A program made the position numbers and the translations under genes. The notes beneath the pieces were generated by a model, which saw nothing but the letters and a program-made list of their open reading frames with translations, searched no databases and was not told the origin of the DNA. 64,000 bases of DNA from Limnohabitans sp. 2KL-27 (GTDB lineage Bacteria > Pseudomonadota > Gammaproteobacteria > Burkholderiales > Burkholderiaceae_C). The stretch covers positions 1,054,853-1,118,852 of the forward strand of contig NZ_CXOP01000002.1 of the NCBI RefSeq assembly GCF_001269345.1, written 5' to 3'. Shown one piece after another: positions 1 to 7,962 of the stretch (positions are counted from its first letter, which is position 1; each line of letters begins with the position of its first letter).

Positions 1-1440
1 CATGTCGCGCAGGCGGGTTTTGCCGTTTTCTGGATAGAACTGGGTCTGCTCGATGGCGTCGAGTGCCAGCTGGCGCAGGGTCTTGGGCGCCTTGTCTTGG
101 GTGAACACGCCAACGCCTTCGTCCATGCGCACAAACCACTGGGCAGCGGCACGGTAGATGACGGGTGTTTTGTGACGCCAGCAGTGGGGGTAGCTGTGGG
201 TGATGGTCACGGTGGACAACAAGCGGCCTGCGCCACGCAGCGCGTCCAGCACGACAGGAATGGCTTTCCAGATGTGCAGACCGCCAAACAGCGGAAAGTC
301 TTCGGCATAGGTGCCGTTGCCTTGGACAGGGTTCAGGATGTCGTCGTACTTCAGGCCGTTGGCGATGCAGGAGTTGAAGTCGTCCACGCCGTAAGCGGGC
401 GAGGAATGCACGAGGCCCGTGCCGTCGCTGTCGCTGACGTATTCGGCCAGGTACACGGGCGACAGGCGCTTGTAGCCCGCGTCCACGTCATGCAGCGGGT
501 GTCGGAAGTTCAGGCCGCCCAGCGCCGTGCCTTTGGCGGTGGCCAGCACCGTGCCGCCTTGCAGGCCAAAGCGTTCCAGGCATTTGTCCACCAGCGACTC
601 GGCCAGCACCAGGCAGCCCTTGTCCGTTTGCACCAAGGCATAGGTCAGCTCAGGGTGGGCGTTCAGGGCCTGGTTGGCGGGGATGGTCCAGGCGGTGGTG
701 GTCCAGATCACAGCAAAGCCGGTGGGGCCCACGGGGGTGTTGGGCAAAGCAGACAGGCCAAATGCCGCAGCCAGTTGGGTTGCGTCATCGGTTTCAAAGG
801 CCACATCCAGCGTGTCGCTTTGCTTGTCTTGGTATTCGATCTCGAACTCGGCCAGCGAAGAGCCGCAGTCAAAGCACCAGTAAACGGGCTTGAGGCCCCG
901 GTACACAAAGCCGCGTTCGATCACGCGTTTGAAGGCGCGGATCTCGCCGGCTTCGTTGGCGAAGTCCATGGTGCGGTAAGGACGCTCCCAGTCGCCCAGC
1001 ACGCCCAGGCGCTTGAAGTCTTCGCGTTGCTGGCCGATTTGCTCGGTGGCAAAGGCGCGGCTTTTGGCCTGCATGTCGTCTCTAGAGAGCTTGCGGCCGT
1101 GCAGTTTTTCGATGGCGTTTTCAATCGGCAGACCGTGGCAGTCCCAGCCGGGGATGTATTGCGCGTCAAAGCCCGCCAGTTGCTTGGACTTGACGATCAT
1201 GTCTTTGAGCACTTTGTTGAGGGCGTGGCCGATGTGCAGTTTGCCGTTGGCATACGGTGGGCCATCGTGCAGCACGAACAGCGGAGCGCCTTGCCGGGCA
1301 GCACGCAGTTTTTTGTACAGACCGCCGTCGTTCCACTCACTCACCCAGCCCGGCTCGCGCTTGGGCAGATCGCCGCGCATGGGGAAGGGGGTGTCCATCA
1401 TGTTGATGTGGGTGTCGGGGTTCTGGGTTTTATCGGTCAT
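1..1440 (-). CDS. ileS: Isoleucyl-tRNA synthetase, N-terminal part (cut by window edge)
   Basis: The minus strand reads from ATG at 1440 to the window edge without a stop, giving about 480 residues of a class I aminoacyl-tRNA synthetase that charges tRNA-Ile in the cytoplasm. The N-terminus reads [20 protein letters not shown], followed by the conserved [13 protein letters not shown] region. The class I signature is present as [18 protein letters not shown] near residue 60, and the IleS-type WDCHGLPIE follows. The connective editing domain begins inside the window; the KMSKS loop and C-terminal zinc domain lie outside it. It follows ribF on the same strand, the usual ribF-ileS order. The identification is secure; only the length is incomplete. 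Confidence 0.97.
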   Translation of the reverse strand, partial: MTDKTQNPDTHINMMDTPFPMRGDLPKREPGWVSEWNDGGLYKKLRAARQGAPLFVLHDGPPYANGKLHIGHALNKVLKDMIVKSKQLAGFDAQYIPGWDCHGLPIENAIEKLHGRKLSRDDMQAKSRAFATEQIGQQREDFKRLGVLGDWERPYRTMDFANEAGEIRAFKRVIERGFVYRGLKPVYWCFDCGSSLAEFEIEYQDKQSDTLDVAFETDDATQLAAAFGLSALPNTPVGPTGFAVIWTTTAWTIPANQALNAHPELTYALVQTDKGCLVLAESLVDKCLERFGLQGGTVLATAKGTALGGLNFRHPLHDVDAGYKRLSPVYLAEYVSDSDGTGLVHSSPAYGVDDFNSCIANGLKYDDILNPVQGNGTYAEDFPLFGGLHIWKAIPVVLDALRGAGRLLSTVTITHSYPHCWRHKTPVIYRAAAQWFVRMDEGVGVFTQDKAPKTLRQLALDAIEQTQFYPENGKTRLRDM

Positions 1441-1460
1441 GGTGCGTCAAGTCGAGAGGG

Positions 1461-1550
1461 CTTCGACAAGCTCAGCCCGAGCGGCGGGCCGTTCGGAGAG
1501 ATAGGGGCAAGAGGTGGGCCGTTTTTTCGTTCGCCCTGAGCCTGTCGAAG
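1461..1550. repeat. Inverted repeat of the CTTCGACAAGCTCAG class
   Basis: Positions 1461-1475 read CTTCGACAAGCTCAG and positions 1536-1550 read CTGAGCCTGTCGAAG, its reverse complement with one mismatch. The arms are separated by 60 bases and fill most of the ribF-ileS gap. Similar palindromic repeats built on TTCGACAAGCTCAG are widespread between genes in proteobacterial genomes. In a transcript running from ribF into ileS the arms could pair. No uridine tract follows, so a terminator function is not supported. Confidence 0.75.
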
Positions 1551-1573
1551 GGCAGCAAACGAGGGCCGGAGCG

Positions 1574-2623
1574 TCAAATTCGGTCGCGGGTGGTTTGGCG
1601 GCTGGTTTCACCATGGCGAGAAGCAAACCACGCCTGCGCGACCTCACAGTCTTTGGCGATGCCCTGTGTCAGGGCGGCCAGACCGTCGTATTGGAGTTCG
1701 TCGTGTAATTTATGCAGCAAGTCCACACGGATGATTTTACCGTAGCCCCCTTCGCTGCCCAGTTCGGCGGGCCAGTCGAAGGCATGGGTCTCCAGCAGCA
1801 CCCGCCCGCCGTTGACGTCATGGGGGTCGAGCGAAGGGCGGATGCCCAAATTGGCCACGCCCTTCAAGGGCTGACCGGCCAGGCCATGCACCTGCACCAC
1901 AAAGATGCCGCTGGCCGCAGGCTTCCAGTGCGAAAAACGCAAATTCAGGGTGCGAAAGCCGTCGCCTGCACCTTCGGCGCTGGCGGCCAGCTCGCGCCCG
2001 AGCTTGCGCCCATGCACCACATGGCCGCTGATGCTGTAGGGGCGACCCAGCAGGGTCTGCACCGCTGGCAGGTCACCTCGGTTCAGCGCTTCGCGCACGG
2101 CCGAGCTGGACACGCGCAGACCGCGCACTTCATAGCTGTTCATGCGGGCCACATCAAAGCCCAGGCGTTGGCCTGTGGCGTCGAGCATGGCGTAGTCGCC
2201 CGCGCGTTGGGCCCCAAAGCGGAAATCGTCGCCCACGAGCACATAGCGCACGCCCAGCCCTTGGATCAGCACGTGCTGGATAAAGTCTTCAGGCGACTGG
2301 CTGGCCAGTTGGGCACCGAAGGGCACCACCACCACCTGATCGACACCGCAGCGCTCGAGTTCCTGCAGTTTGTCTCGCAAGGTGGCAATGCGGGCGGGGG
2401 CCAGTTCAGGCTTGTTCAGGGCCTTGGCAAAGTAGTCGCGCGGGTGCGGCTCGAAAGTCATCACGCAGCTGGGCACCCCCCGGTGCGCGGCCTCGCTGCG
2501 CAACAAAGCCAGCATGGCCTGATGCCCACGGTGCACGCCGTCGAAGTTGCCAATGGTCAGGGCGCAAGCGGGGGCCAGGTCGGGGTGGTGGAAGCCTCGG
2601 AAAACCTTCATGTCGCTGCTCAT
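1574..2623 (-). CDS. ribF: Bifunctional riboflavin kinase / FAD synthetase
   Basis: A 349-residue protein that phosphorylates riboflavin to FMN and adenylylates FMN to FAD. The N-terminal nucleotidyltransferase domain carries TIGNFDGVHRGHQ near residue 25 and the SSSAVREAL motif near residue 160. The C-terminal flavokinase domain carries GRPYSISGHVVHGRKLGR and GVANLG. Start at 2623 (MSSDMKVFRG) is chosen because AGGCAGGAC lies just upstream; ATG at 2611 (MKVFRGFHH) is an alternative. It is transcribed toward ileS, separated from it by a repeat-containing gap. Length is slightly above the usual 310-330 residues because of a short tail. Confidence 0.95.
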   Translation of the reverse strand: MSSDMKVFRGFHHPDLAPACALTIGNFDGVHRGHQAMLALLRSEAAHRGVPSCVMTFEPHPRDYFAKALNKPELAPARIATLRDKLQELERCGVDQVVVVPFGAQLASQSPEDFIQHVLIQGLGVRYVLVGDDFRFGAQRAGDYAMLDATGQRLGFDVARMNSYEVRGLRVSSSAVREALNRGDLPAVQTLLGRPYSISGHVVHGRKLGRELAASAEGAGDGFRTLNLRFSHWKPAASGIFVVQVHGLAGQPLKGVANLGIRPSLDPHDVNGGRVLLETHAFDWPAELGSEGGYGKIIRVDLLHKLHDELQYDGLAALTQGIAKDCEVAQAWFASRHGETSRQTTRDRI

Positions 2624-2780
2624 GTCCTGCCTGTGCACTGGCCCAAGCGCCAGCTTTCACGGTTTTGTCAATGTAAGAGGGTATATTGTGACTGAGCCCG
2701 ATCCCTTTGGCCGCGGCATCTGCCGCACCCAGCCGGATCGAGACGGAACTTTTCGTGTCAGTGGTTTTTCAAACTGTTGG

Positions 2781-3350
2781 ATGGAGGCGTCTGTGAAGGT
2801 TTTGAAACTCTCGGCCCAAGGCTTGCCGCAATCGTGGATCACACTGGAGCAGGCGGTCACCCACTACGCGGCAGACGAGGTGCGTTGGGAGGCGGGACAG
2901 CAAGTGGCCGTTTTTCACGGCGGTCACAACGCGCTCACAGGCCAGCAATCCATCATCCACGTCAACAGCATCATCGGCACACAGGGCGTGCCCCGCATCA
3001 ACCCGTTTGAGATGCGCTCGGGCCTGACCAATCCCAAGCTGTTCGTGCGCGATCGCAATGTCTGCGCCTATTGCGGCGGGCATTTTCACGAGTCGGTGCT
3101 GACGCGCGAACACATCGTGCCCCTGTGCCAAAACGGCCCCGACCACTGGATGAACGTGGTCACGGCTTGTCGCTCCTGCAACCACCGCAAAAGCAGCCGC
3201 ACCCCCGAGCAGGCCCGCATGCCTTTGTTGTATGCCCCGTATGTGCCCAGCCTGTGGGAAGACTTCATTTTGCGCAACCGCCGCATCCTGAGCGACCAGA
3301 TGGCGTTTTTGATGGCACACGTACCGAAAAATTCCCGTTTGATGGTCTGA
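2781..3350 (+). CDS. HNH endonuclease family protein
   Basis: A 189-residue protein with a classical HNH fold: NVCAYCGGHF supplies the first zinc CxxC, LTREHIVPL the catalytic His, and NVVTACRSCNHRKSSRTPEQ the second CxxC and the N/H residues. The N-terminal half (KLSAQGLPQSWITLEQAV) is conserved in Burkholderiales homologues of unknown substrate. Start options are ATG 2781 and GTG 2793 (VKVLKLSAQG); the ATG is used. The HNH fold supports a metal-dependent nicking or cutting nuclease, but no restriction partner is adjacent. It lies 136 bases upstream of an exported DNA ligase on the same strand. Confidence 0.88.
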   Translation: MEASVKVLKLSAQGLPQSWITLEQAVTHYAADEVRWEAGQQVAVFHGGHNALTGQQSIIHVNSIIGTQGVPRINPFEMRSGLTNPKLFVRDRNVCAYCGGHFHESVLTREHIVPLCQNGPDHWMNVVTACRSCNHRKSSRTPEQARMPLLYAPYVPSLWEDFILRNRRILSDQMAFLMAHVPKNSRLMV

Positions 3351-3486
3351 GCGGGCCACCAAGCGACGCAACTTGCGCGGATGGGCAAAGCGTCGCATCA
3401 TGACTTCCTGAAAACAAAAGAATCCAAATGGTCTGACTTGCCTCCAAAGCAGTTCTTGGCCCTTTGGGACCTCAGGGAGACCGGTC

Positions 3487-4434
3487 ATGCCTCAGCTTTT
3501 GCCATCCACCCCCCTATGCACAGCTGCGCCCATGGCCCCGCGCACGCCCGGCGCCATTCTGAGCCGACGCGCCAGTGTGTCGGCGCTGCTCCTGTCGCCT
3601 TGGCTGATGCCCGGTCTTGGGGCCCAAACCCTTGGGCCGGTTCCGGCTGTGGGGGGGGGCGCCGTGCAAGGCTTGCAATTGGCCACGCTTTGGCCTCTGG
3701 GGCGATCCCCGGAAGGCTTTTGGGTGAGTGAAAAATTTGATGGTGTGCGGGCCGTCTGGGATGGTCAGCTGTTGCGCTTTCGCAGTGGTCGGACGATCGC
3801 TGCCCCGGCCTGGTTTTTGTCGGCCTTGCCCCGCGTGGCCTTGGATGGTGAGTTGTGGCTGGCCCACGGGGCGTTTGACCGGCTCTCCGGTGTGGTGCGC
3901 CAAACCGAGCCCGACGACGAGGCCTGGCGCGCGGTGAAGTACCTCGTGTTTGACGCGCCTGGTCACACCGCCCCGTTTGCCCGGCGGGTGGCTTTTTTGC
4001 AGTCCACCGTGGCCGAGGCGCAGCTGCCCTGGCTGATACCGGTGGCGCAGCGCGAGGTGAAAGACGCTCGGGTTTTGGATACTCTTTTGCGTGACACAGT
4101 GCGCCAAGGTGGGGAGGGCTTGATGTTGCACCGGGCCGATGCCCTGTGGCAGCCGGGCCGCACCGAAGCTCTGTTCAAGCTCAAGCCCGAGTTCGACGAA
4201 GAGGGGCTGGTGGTGGGGCATCAAGCGGGCAAAGGGCGCTTGTGGGGGATGACCGGGGCTTTGCTGGTGCAAATGCCCTCGGGCCAGCGCTTTGCCCTGG
4301 GCGCGGGCCTGAGCGATGCACAACGCCGCAAGCCACCGCCAGTGGGGGCCACGGTCACCTACCGCTATCGCGAACGCACCCCCTCGGGCTTGCCGCGTTT
4401 TGCTTCTTTTTTACGGGTGCGTGAGGCGGAGTGA
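3487..4434 (+). CDS. ATP-dependent DNA ligase, LigE type, exported
   Basis: A 315-residue minimal ATP-dependent DNA ligase with only a nucleotidyltransferase and an OB domain. The adenylation motif is SEKFDGVRAVWD, putting the covalent AMP lysine at K83. Further motifs are LDGELWLAHGAFD, GGEGLMLHR and LFKLKPEFDEEGLVVG. The C-terminus (VGATVTYRYRE) is the OB-fold motif VI region. Residues 20-48 look like an export signal with paired arginines (LSRRASVSALLLSPWLMPGL) followed by AQ, which fits the periplasmic LigE class. AGGGAG sits eight bases before the start. A strong terminator follows. ATP supply in the periplasm is unresolved for this family. Confidence 0.9.
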   Translation: MPQLLPSTPLCTAAPMAPRTPGAILSRRASVSALLLSPWLMPGLGAQTLGPVPAVGGGAVQGLQLATLWPLGRSPEGFWVSEKFDGVRAVWDGQLLRFRSGRTIAAPAWFLSALPRVALDGELWLAHGAFDRLSGVVRQTEPDDEAWRAVKYLVFDAPGHTAPFARRVAFLQSTVAEAQLPWLIPVAQREVKDARVLDTLLRDTVRQGGEGLMLHRADALWQPGRTEALFKLKPEFDEEGLVVGHQAGKGRLWGMTGALLVQMPSGQRFALGAGLSDAQRRKPPPVGATVTYRYRERTPSGLPRFASFLRVREAE

Positions 4435-4440
4435 GGATGA

Positions 4441-4466
4441 AAAAGGGCCCCTTTCGGGGCCCTTTT
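4441..4466. terminator. Bidirectional rho-independent terminator
   Basis: A perfect 11-bp stem (AAAAGGGCCCC / GGGGCCCTTTT) with a TTTC loop lies directly after the ligase stop codon. It has T-rich ends on both strands, so it can stop the ligase transcript and transcripts arriving from the acyl-CoA dehydrogenase operon on the other strand. Confidence 0.92.
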
Positions 4467-4609
4467 GTTTGGCTGAACATTCGGACGATTCTGGCCGTGA
4501 GCCGCAAGGCGAAAGGGCGGCGCGTTTCGGGCTCAGAGGCGCTTGGCTTTGCCGCATCGCCCGACCCGCGCCGCCCTTGCGCCTTGCTCAGGTTCGAAGA
4601 CCCTTGCCC

Positions 4610-5725
4610 TTATGCGAACACGCCCGCCGTTTCTTGCATGCGGGCCGACACCTCGCCGAGCTGGTGCAGGGTGTCGCCAAATGTCATGTCCAGTTGGGTC
4701 AATTTCTTGAAGTAATGGCTCACGATGTATTCGTCCGTCACGGCAATGCCGCCGTGCAGCTGCACCGCTTGCTGGCCAATGAAGCGCATGGACACGCCCA
4801 GTTGGTACTTGGCACGGGCGAGGGCCCGGCGGCGTTCTTCGGCGGGGGCATGCAGCTTCAGGCTGGCGTAGTAGCTCATCGAGCGGCCCAACTCCAGCTG
4901 CATTTTCATGTCGGCCACGCGGTGGCGCAGGGCCTGGAAGCTGGCAATGGCCACGCCAAACTGTTTGCGCGTGTTCATGTAGTCCACGGTGATGGCCACC
5001 GTCTTGTCCATCACGCCCACGGCTTCGGCGCAGGCGCAGGCGATGCCCACGTCCACCGCTTCTTCCAAAGCGCTCAGGCCGTTCAGGGTGATCAAGTGCG
5101 CCGGCGCTTGCTGGAGCACCACTTCGGCGGCGCGTGAGCCGTCTTGCGTGATGTAGGCCTGGGTGCTGACCCCGCTGGCGCTGCGCTCGACCAAGAACAG
5201 GGCCATTTGGCCATTCACGGTGGCAGGCACCACGAAGGCGTCGGCCTGGTCGCCCACGGCCACCACGCTCTTGGTGCCGCTCACGGACCATGCGCCGCCC
5301 GACTCGCTGGCCAGGGTGGCGCAGCGACCCAATTGGTAACGGGCACCGCGCTCTTGATGCGCCAGCACGACGATGGCTTCGCCTGCAGCCATGCGCGGCA
5401 GCCAGGCCGCTTGCAGCTCGGCCGGGGCATGGGTTTGCAGGGTGGCGCTGCTGATCAGTGTCTGGATCAGGGGTTCGAGCACGATGCCGCGTCCGAGTTC
5501 TTCCATGGTGACCATGGCTTCGGTGGGGCCCATGCCCATGCCGCCGTTGTTCTCGCTCACATACAGGCCCGTCAGGCCCAGTTCGGCCAGCTCGCCATAG
5601 GCCGCGCGGTCAAAACCGCCGGCTGCCACGATGGCTCGGCGGCGATCGAAGTCGTAGCCTTTGTCCACCCATTTGCGCACCGCGTCGCGCAGTTGTTCTT
5701 GGTCGTCAGAAAAATCGAAATCCAT
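4610..5725 (-). CDS. Acyl-CoA dehydrogenase, small-subunit (PimD-like) type
   Basis: A 371-residue FAD-dependent acyl-CoA dehydrogenase that begins MDFDFSDDQEQLRDAVRKWV and ends LHGGIAVTDEYIVSHYFKKL. The fold is complete (N-terminal helical, beta and C-terminal helical parts) but the final YEGT/EIQR-type motif of homotetrameric enzymes is missing. This is typical of partners in two-gene acyl-CoA dehydrogenases such as the pimeloyl-CoA dehydrogenase pair. AAAGGATTTCAAA provides a ribosome site before ATG 5725. It lies 17 bases after the large-subunit gene, so a heteromer is likely. The substrate cannot be read from sequence. Confidence 0.9.
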   Translation of the reverse strand: MDFDFSDDQEQLRDAVRKWVDKGYDFDRRRAIVAAGGFDRAAYGELAELGLTGLYVSENNGGMGMGPTEAMVTMEELGRGIVLEPLIQTLISSATLQTHAPAELQAAWLPRMAAGEAIVVLAHQERGARYQLGRCATLASESGGAWSVSGTKSVVAVGDQADAFVVPATVNGQMALFLVERSASGVSTQAYITQDGSRAAEVVLQQAPAHLITLNGLSALEEAVDVGIACACAEAVGVMDKTVAITVDYMNTRKQFGVAIASFQALRHRVADMKMQLELGRSMSYYASLKLHAPAEERRRALARAKYQLGVSMRFIGQQAVQLHGGIAVTDEYIVSHYFKKLTQLDMTFGDTLHQLGEVSARMQETAGVFA

Positions 5726-5742
5726 TTTGAAATCCTTTGGGG

Positions 5743-6924
5743 TCAGCCGAGCACGGTTTGGGCGACGATGTTGCGTTGCACTTCGTTGCTGCCGCCGTAG
5801 ATGGTGGTCTTGCGCATGTTGAAGTAGTTGGCAGCCAGGGGGGCGTTCGACAAGGTGCCGCCCGGAAAGTGGCCTTGCCAGCCTGCGTCCATCGCTTCGA
5901 AGATGTAGGGCAGAGCGAAGGGGCCCGCGGCCTGCATCATCAACTCGGTGTAGCGCTGCTGGATTTCGCTGCCCTTGATCTTGAGCAGGCCCGCAATGTC
6001 CAGCGAGTTCTTGCCCGACTTTTCGGCCGACAGCACGCGCAGCACCAGCATCTCCAGGGCCACGATGTCCACTTCGAGCTTGGCGATTTCGTCGCGAAAG
6101 CGCAGGTCGTCGTACACGCCTTCGGCTTTGGCGATGCGCTTCAAGCGCTCGAGCTCACGTTTTGCGCGGTTCACGTCGGCGATGTTGGTGCGCTCGTGGG
6201 CCAAGAGGTGCTTGGCGTAGTTCCAGCCCTTGTTTTCTTCACCGATCAGGTTTTCGGCGGGCACTTCGACGTTGTCAAACCAGACCTCGTTGACCTCGCA
6301 TTCACCGTCGAGCAACTTGATGGGGCGCACGGTGATGCCGGGCGACTTCATGTCGATCAAGAGGAAAGAAATGCCGGTTTGCGGCTTGCCTTCGGTGCTG
6401 GTGCGCACCAAGCAAAAAATCCATTCGCCGTATTGGCCCAAGGTGGTCCAGGTCTTCTGGCCATTGACGATGTACTTGTCACCCACGCGCTCGGCGCGTG
6501 TTTTGAGCGATGCCAGGTCCGAGCCGGAGCCGGGTTCGCTGTAGCCCTGGCTCCACCAGACTTCACCGCTGGCGATGCCGGGCAAAAAGCGTTGCTGCTG
6601 CTCGGCATTGCCAAACGCCATGATCACGGGCGCCACCATCACCGGGCCAAAGGGCACGACGCGCGGCGCGCCTGCCAGGGCGCATTCTTCTTCGAACAGG
6701 TGCTTTTGCACGGCGGTCCAGCCCGGGCCGCCAAATTGCGTGGGCCAACCCCAACCCAACCAGCCTTTTTTGCCCAGAATTTTGGCCCAGCGCTGCATGT
6801 CCTCGCGTGTCAGCCGCATGGCGTTGTGCACTTTCTGTGAAATGTCGGCGGGCAAGTTGTCCTTGACCCAGGTGCGAATTTCGTCGCGGAATGCGAGCTC
6901 TTCGGGGGTGAATGCCAAATCCAT
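5743..6924 (-). CDS. Acyl-CoA dehydrogenase, large-subunit (PimC-like) type
   Basis: A 393-residue acyl-CoA dehydrogenase beginning MDLAFTPEELAFRDEIRTWV. FAD-binding segments are visible as WWSQGYSEPGSGSDLAS and KTWTTLGQYGEWIFCLVRT. The C-terminus has TTIYGGSNEVQRNIVAQTVL, where the YEG glutamate of medium-chain enzymes is replaced by glycine. Start ATG 6924 is chosen over the upstream TTG at 6945. It is the first gene of a two-gene operon with the small-subunit dehydrogenase. The pair resembles PimC/PimD-type enzymes acting on dicarboxylyl- or bulky acyl-CoAs; the actual substrate is unknown. Confidence 0.92.
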   Translation of the reverse strand: MDLAFTPEELAFRDEIRTWVKDNLPADISQKVHNAMRLTREDMQRWAKILGKKGWLGWGWPTQFGGPGWTAVQKHLFEEECALAGAPRVVPFGPVMVAPVIMAFGNAEQQQRFLPGIASGEVWWSQGYSEPGSGSDLASLKTRAERVGDKYIVNGQKTWTTLGQYGEWIFCLVRTSTEGKPQTGISFLLIDMKSPGITVRPIKLLDGECEVNEVWFDNVEVPAENLIGEENKGWNYAKHLLAHERTNIADVNRAKRELERLKRIAKAEGVYDDLRFRDEIAKLEVDIVALEMLVLRVLSAEKSGKNSLDIAGLLKIKGSEIQQRYTELMMQAAGPFALPYIFEAMDAGWQGHFPGGTLSNAPLAANYFNMRKTTIYGGSNEVQRNIVAQTVLG

Positions 6925-7043
6925 GGGGTTTTCTCTCAAAATCAAACGACCGTGCTTTTTATCACGCGCAGGCCGATCCGGCTTGTCCTTGGTGCGACAA
7001 ATACCGGGGATGAGGTCGGGCTGCAGGGATAATTCGGCCCTTC

Positions 7044-7631
7044 ATGAGAAACATCGTCATTCTGATTTCAGGCTCGGGCTCGAACATGGCCGCCATTGTG
7101 CGAGCGGCTGAGCAAGGCCGATGGGCCGAGCGGCTGAACGCCCGGGTGGCTGCCGTGCTGAGCAACCGGGCCGATGCCCAAGGCCTGGCTTTGGCCCAAG
7201 ACCATGGCATCGCGACCCAGGTGCTCGACCACAAGCGCTTTGCCAGCCGTGAAGCGTTTGATGTGGCCCTGATGGCCGAGATCGACCGGCACGCGCCCGC
7301 TTTGCTGGTGCTCGCGGGGTTCATGCGCATCTTGACCCCCGGTTTTGTGGCGCATTACGCAGGACGCATGCTCAACATCCATCCGTCTTTGTTGCCCGCA
7401 TTCCCGGGGCTGAACACCCACCAGCGTGCGATCGATGCCGGTTGCCGTTTTGCCGGGGCGACCGTGCACCAGGTCACGGCCGAGCTGGACCACGGGGGCA
7501 TTCTGGCGCAGGCGGTGGTGCCGGTGTTGCCGGGCGACACGGCCGACAGCCTTGGGTCACGGGTGCTGTCGCAAGAGCACTTGATGTATCCGCGGGCCGT
7601 GGCTGAATTCCTGCGTGCCTTGCCGGCCTAG
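7044..7631 (+). CDS. purN: Phosphoribosylglycinamide formyltransferase
   Basis: A 195-residue cytosolic enzyme that transfers a formyl group from 10-formyl-tetrahydrofolate to GAR in purine synthesis. The phosphate loop GSGSNMAAI starts near residue 10. Catalytic residues are in place: N111 and H113 in NIHPSLLPAFPGLNTHQRA, and D149 in AELDHGGILAQ. Length is within the usual 190-215. The start at ATG 7044 follows a short divergent gap shared with the acyl-CoA dehydrogenase operon. A G5AA/TTC5 stem of 7 bp follows the stop codon but lacks a T tract. Confidence 0.96.
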   Translation: MRNIVILISGSGSNMAAIVRAAEQGRWAERLNARVAAVLSNRADAQGLALAQDHGIATQVLDHKRFASREAFDVALMAEIDRHAPALLVLAGFMRILTPGFVAHYAGRMLNIHPSLLPAFPGLNTHQRAIDAGCRFAGATVHQVTAELDHGGILAQAVVPVLPGDTADSLGSRVLSQEHLMYPRAVAEFLRALPA

Positions 7632-7670
7632 GCCTTGGGGGAATCAAGGCTTCCCCCGAGCAGAGCCTGT

Positions 7671-7907
7671 TCAGTCCCCAATGCGGGTAAACCGCGGCTG
7701 AACTTGCCCGTTGAACTCGCCCACCTCGGCAAACATGGCAGCGGGCCGGACCCACAGGCCTTGTTCCCCATACAACGCTTGGTAGAGCGTCATGGGCTGC
7801 AGGTCTTCGCTGTGGCGCACGGTGCCCAGCACGCGGTATTGGCCGCCTTTGTAGTGTCGGTACAAGCCTTGGGGCGTTTCGATCAGGGGTGGCAGTAGTT
7901 CTGACAT
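7671..7907 (-). CDS. DUF1653 family small protein
   Basis: A 78-residue protein with the DUF1653 pattern: GLYRHYKGGQYRVLGTVRHS, then MTLYQALYG, LWVRPAAMF, and an ending that reads RFTRI. The family is widespread in bacteria and has no established function. Start ATG 7907 is fixed by AGGAAAGAC immediately upstream; the longer reading frame to 7958 lacks a ribosome site. It converges on purN and diverges from the methyltransferase gene, whose start is only 55 bases away, so the two promoters must share this short interval. Confidence 0.9.
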   Translation of the reverse strand: MSELLPPLIETPQGLYRHYKGGQYRVLGTVRHSEDLQPMTLYQALYGEQGLWVRPAAMFAEVGEFNGQVQPRFTRIGD

Positions 7908-7962
7908 GTCTTTCCTGTGATGTGTGTCTGACCAAGGGTCGGGGATGGGACAATGCACCCCT

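Noticed and set aside
97..1539. Long open frame opposite ileS
   Set aside because: The minus strand encodes isoleucyl-tRNA synthetase with its HIGH motif; the plus-strand frame is a high-G+C shadow with no family features.
1712..2695. Long open frame opposite ribF
   Set aside because: The opposite strand carries clear ribF motifs; this frame is His/Gln/Ala rich and resembles nothing.
2624..2780. FMN riboswitch upstream of ribF
   Set aside because: The gap is short and none of the conserved FMN-element stems are recognisable.
7637..7657. Terminator between purN and the DUF1653 gene
   Set aside because: GGGGGAA/TTCCCCC can pair, but there is no T tract on either side, so termination is not supported.
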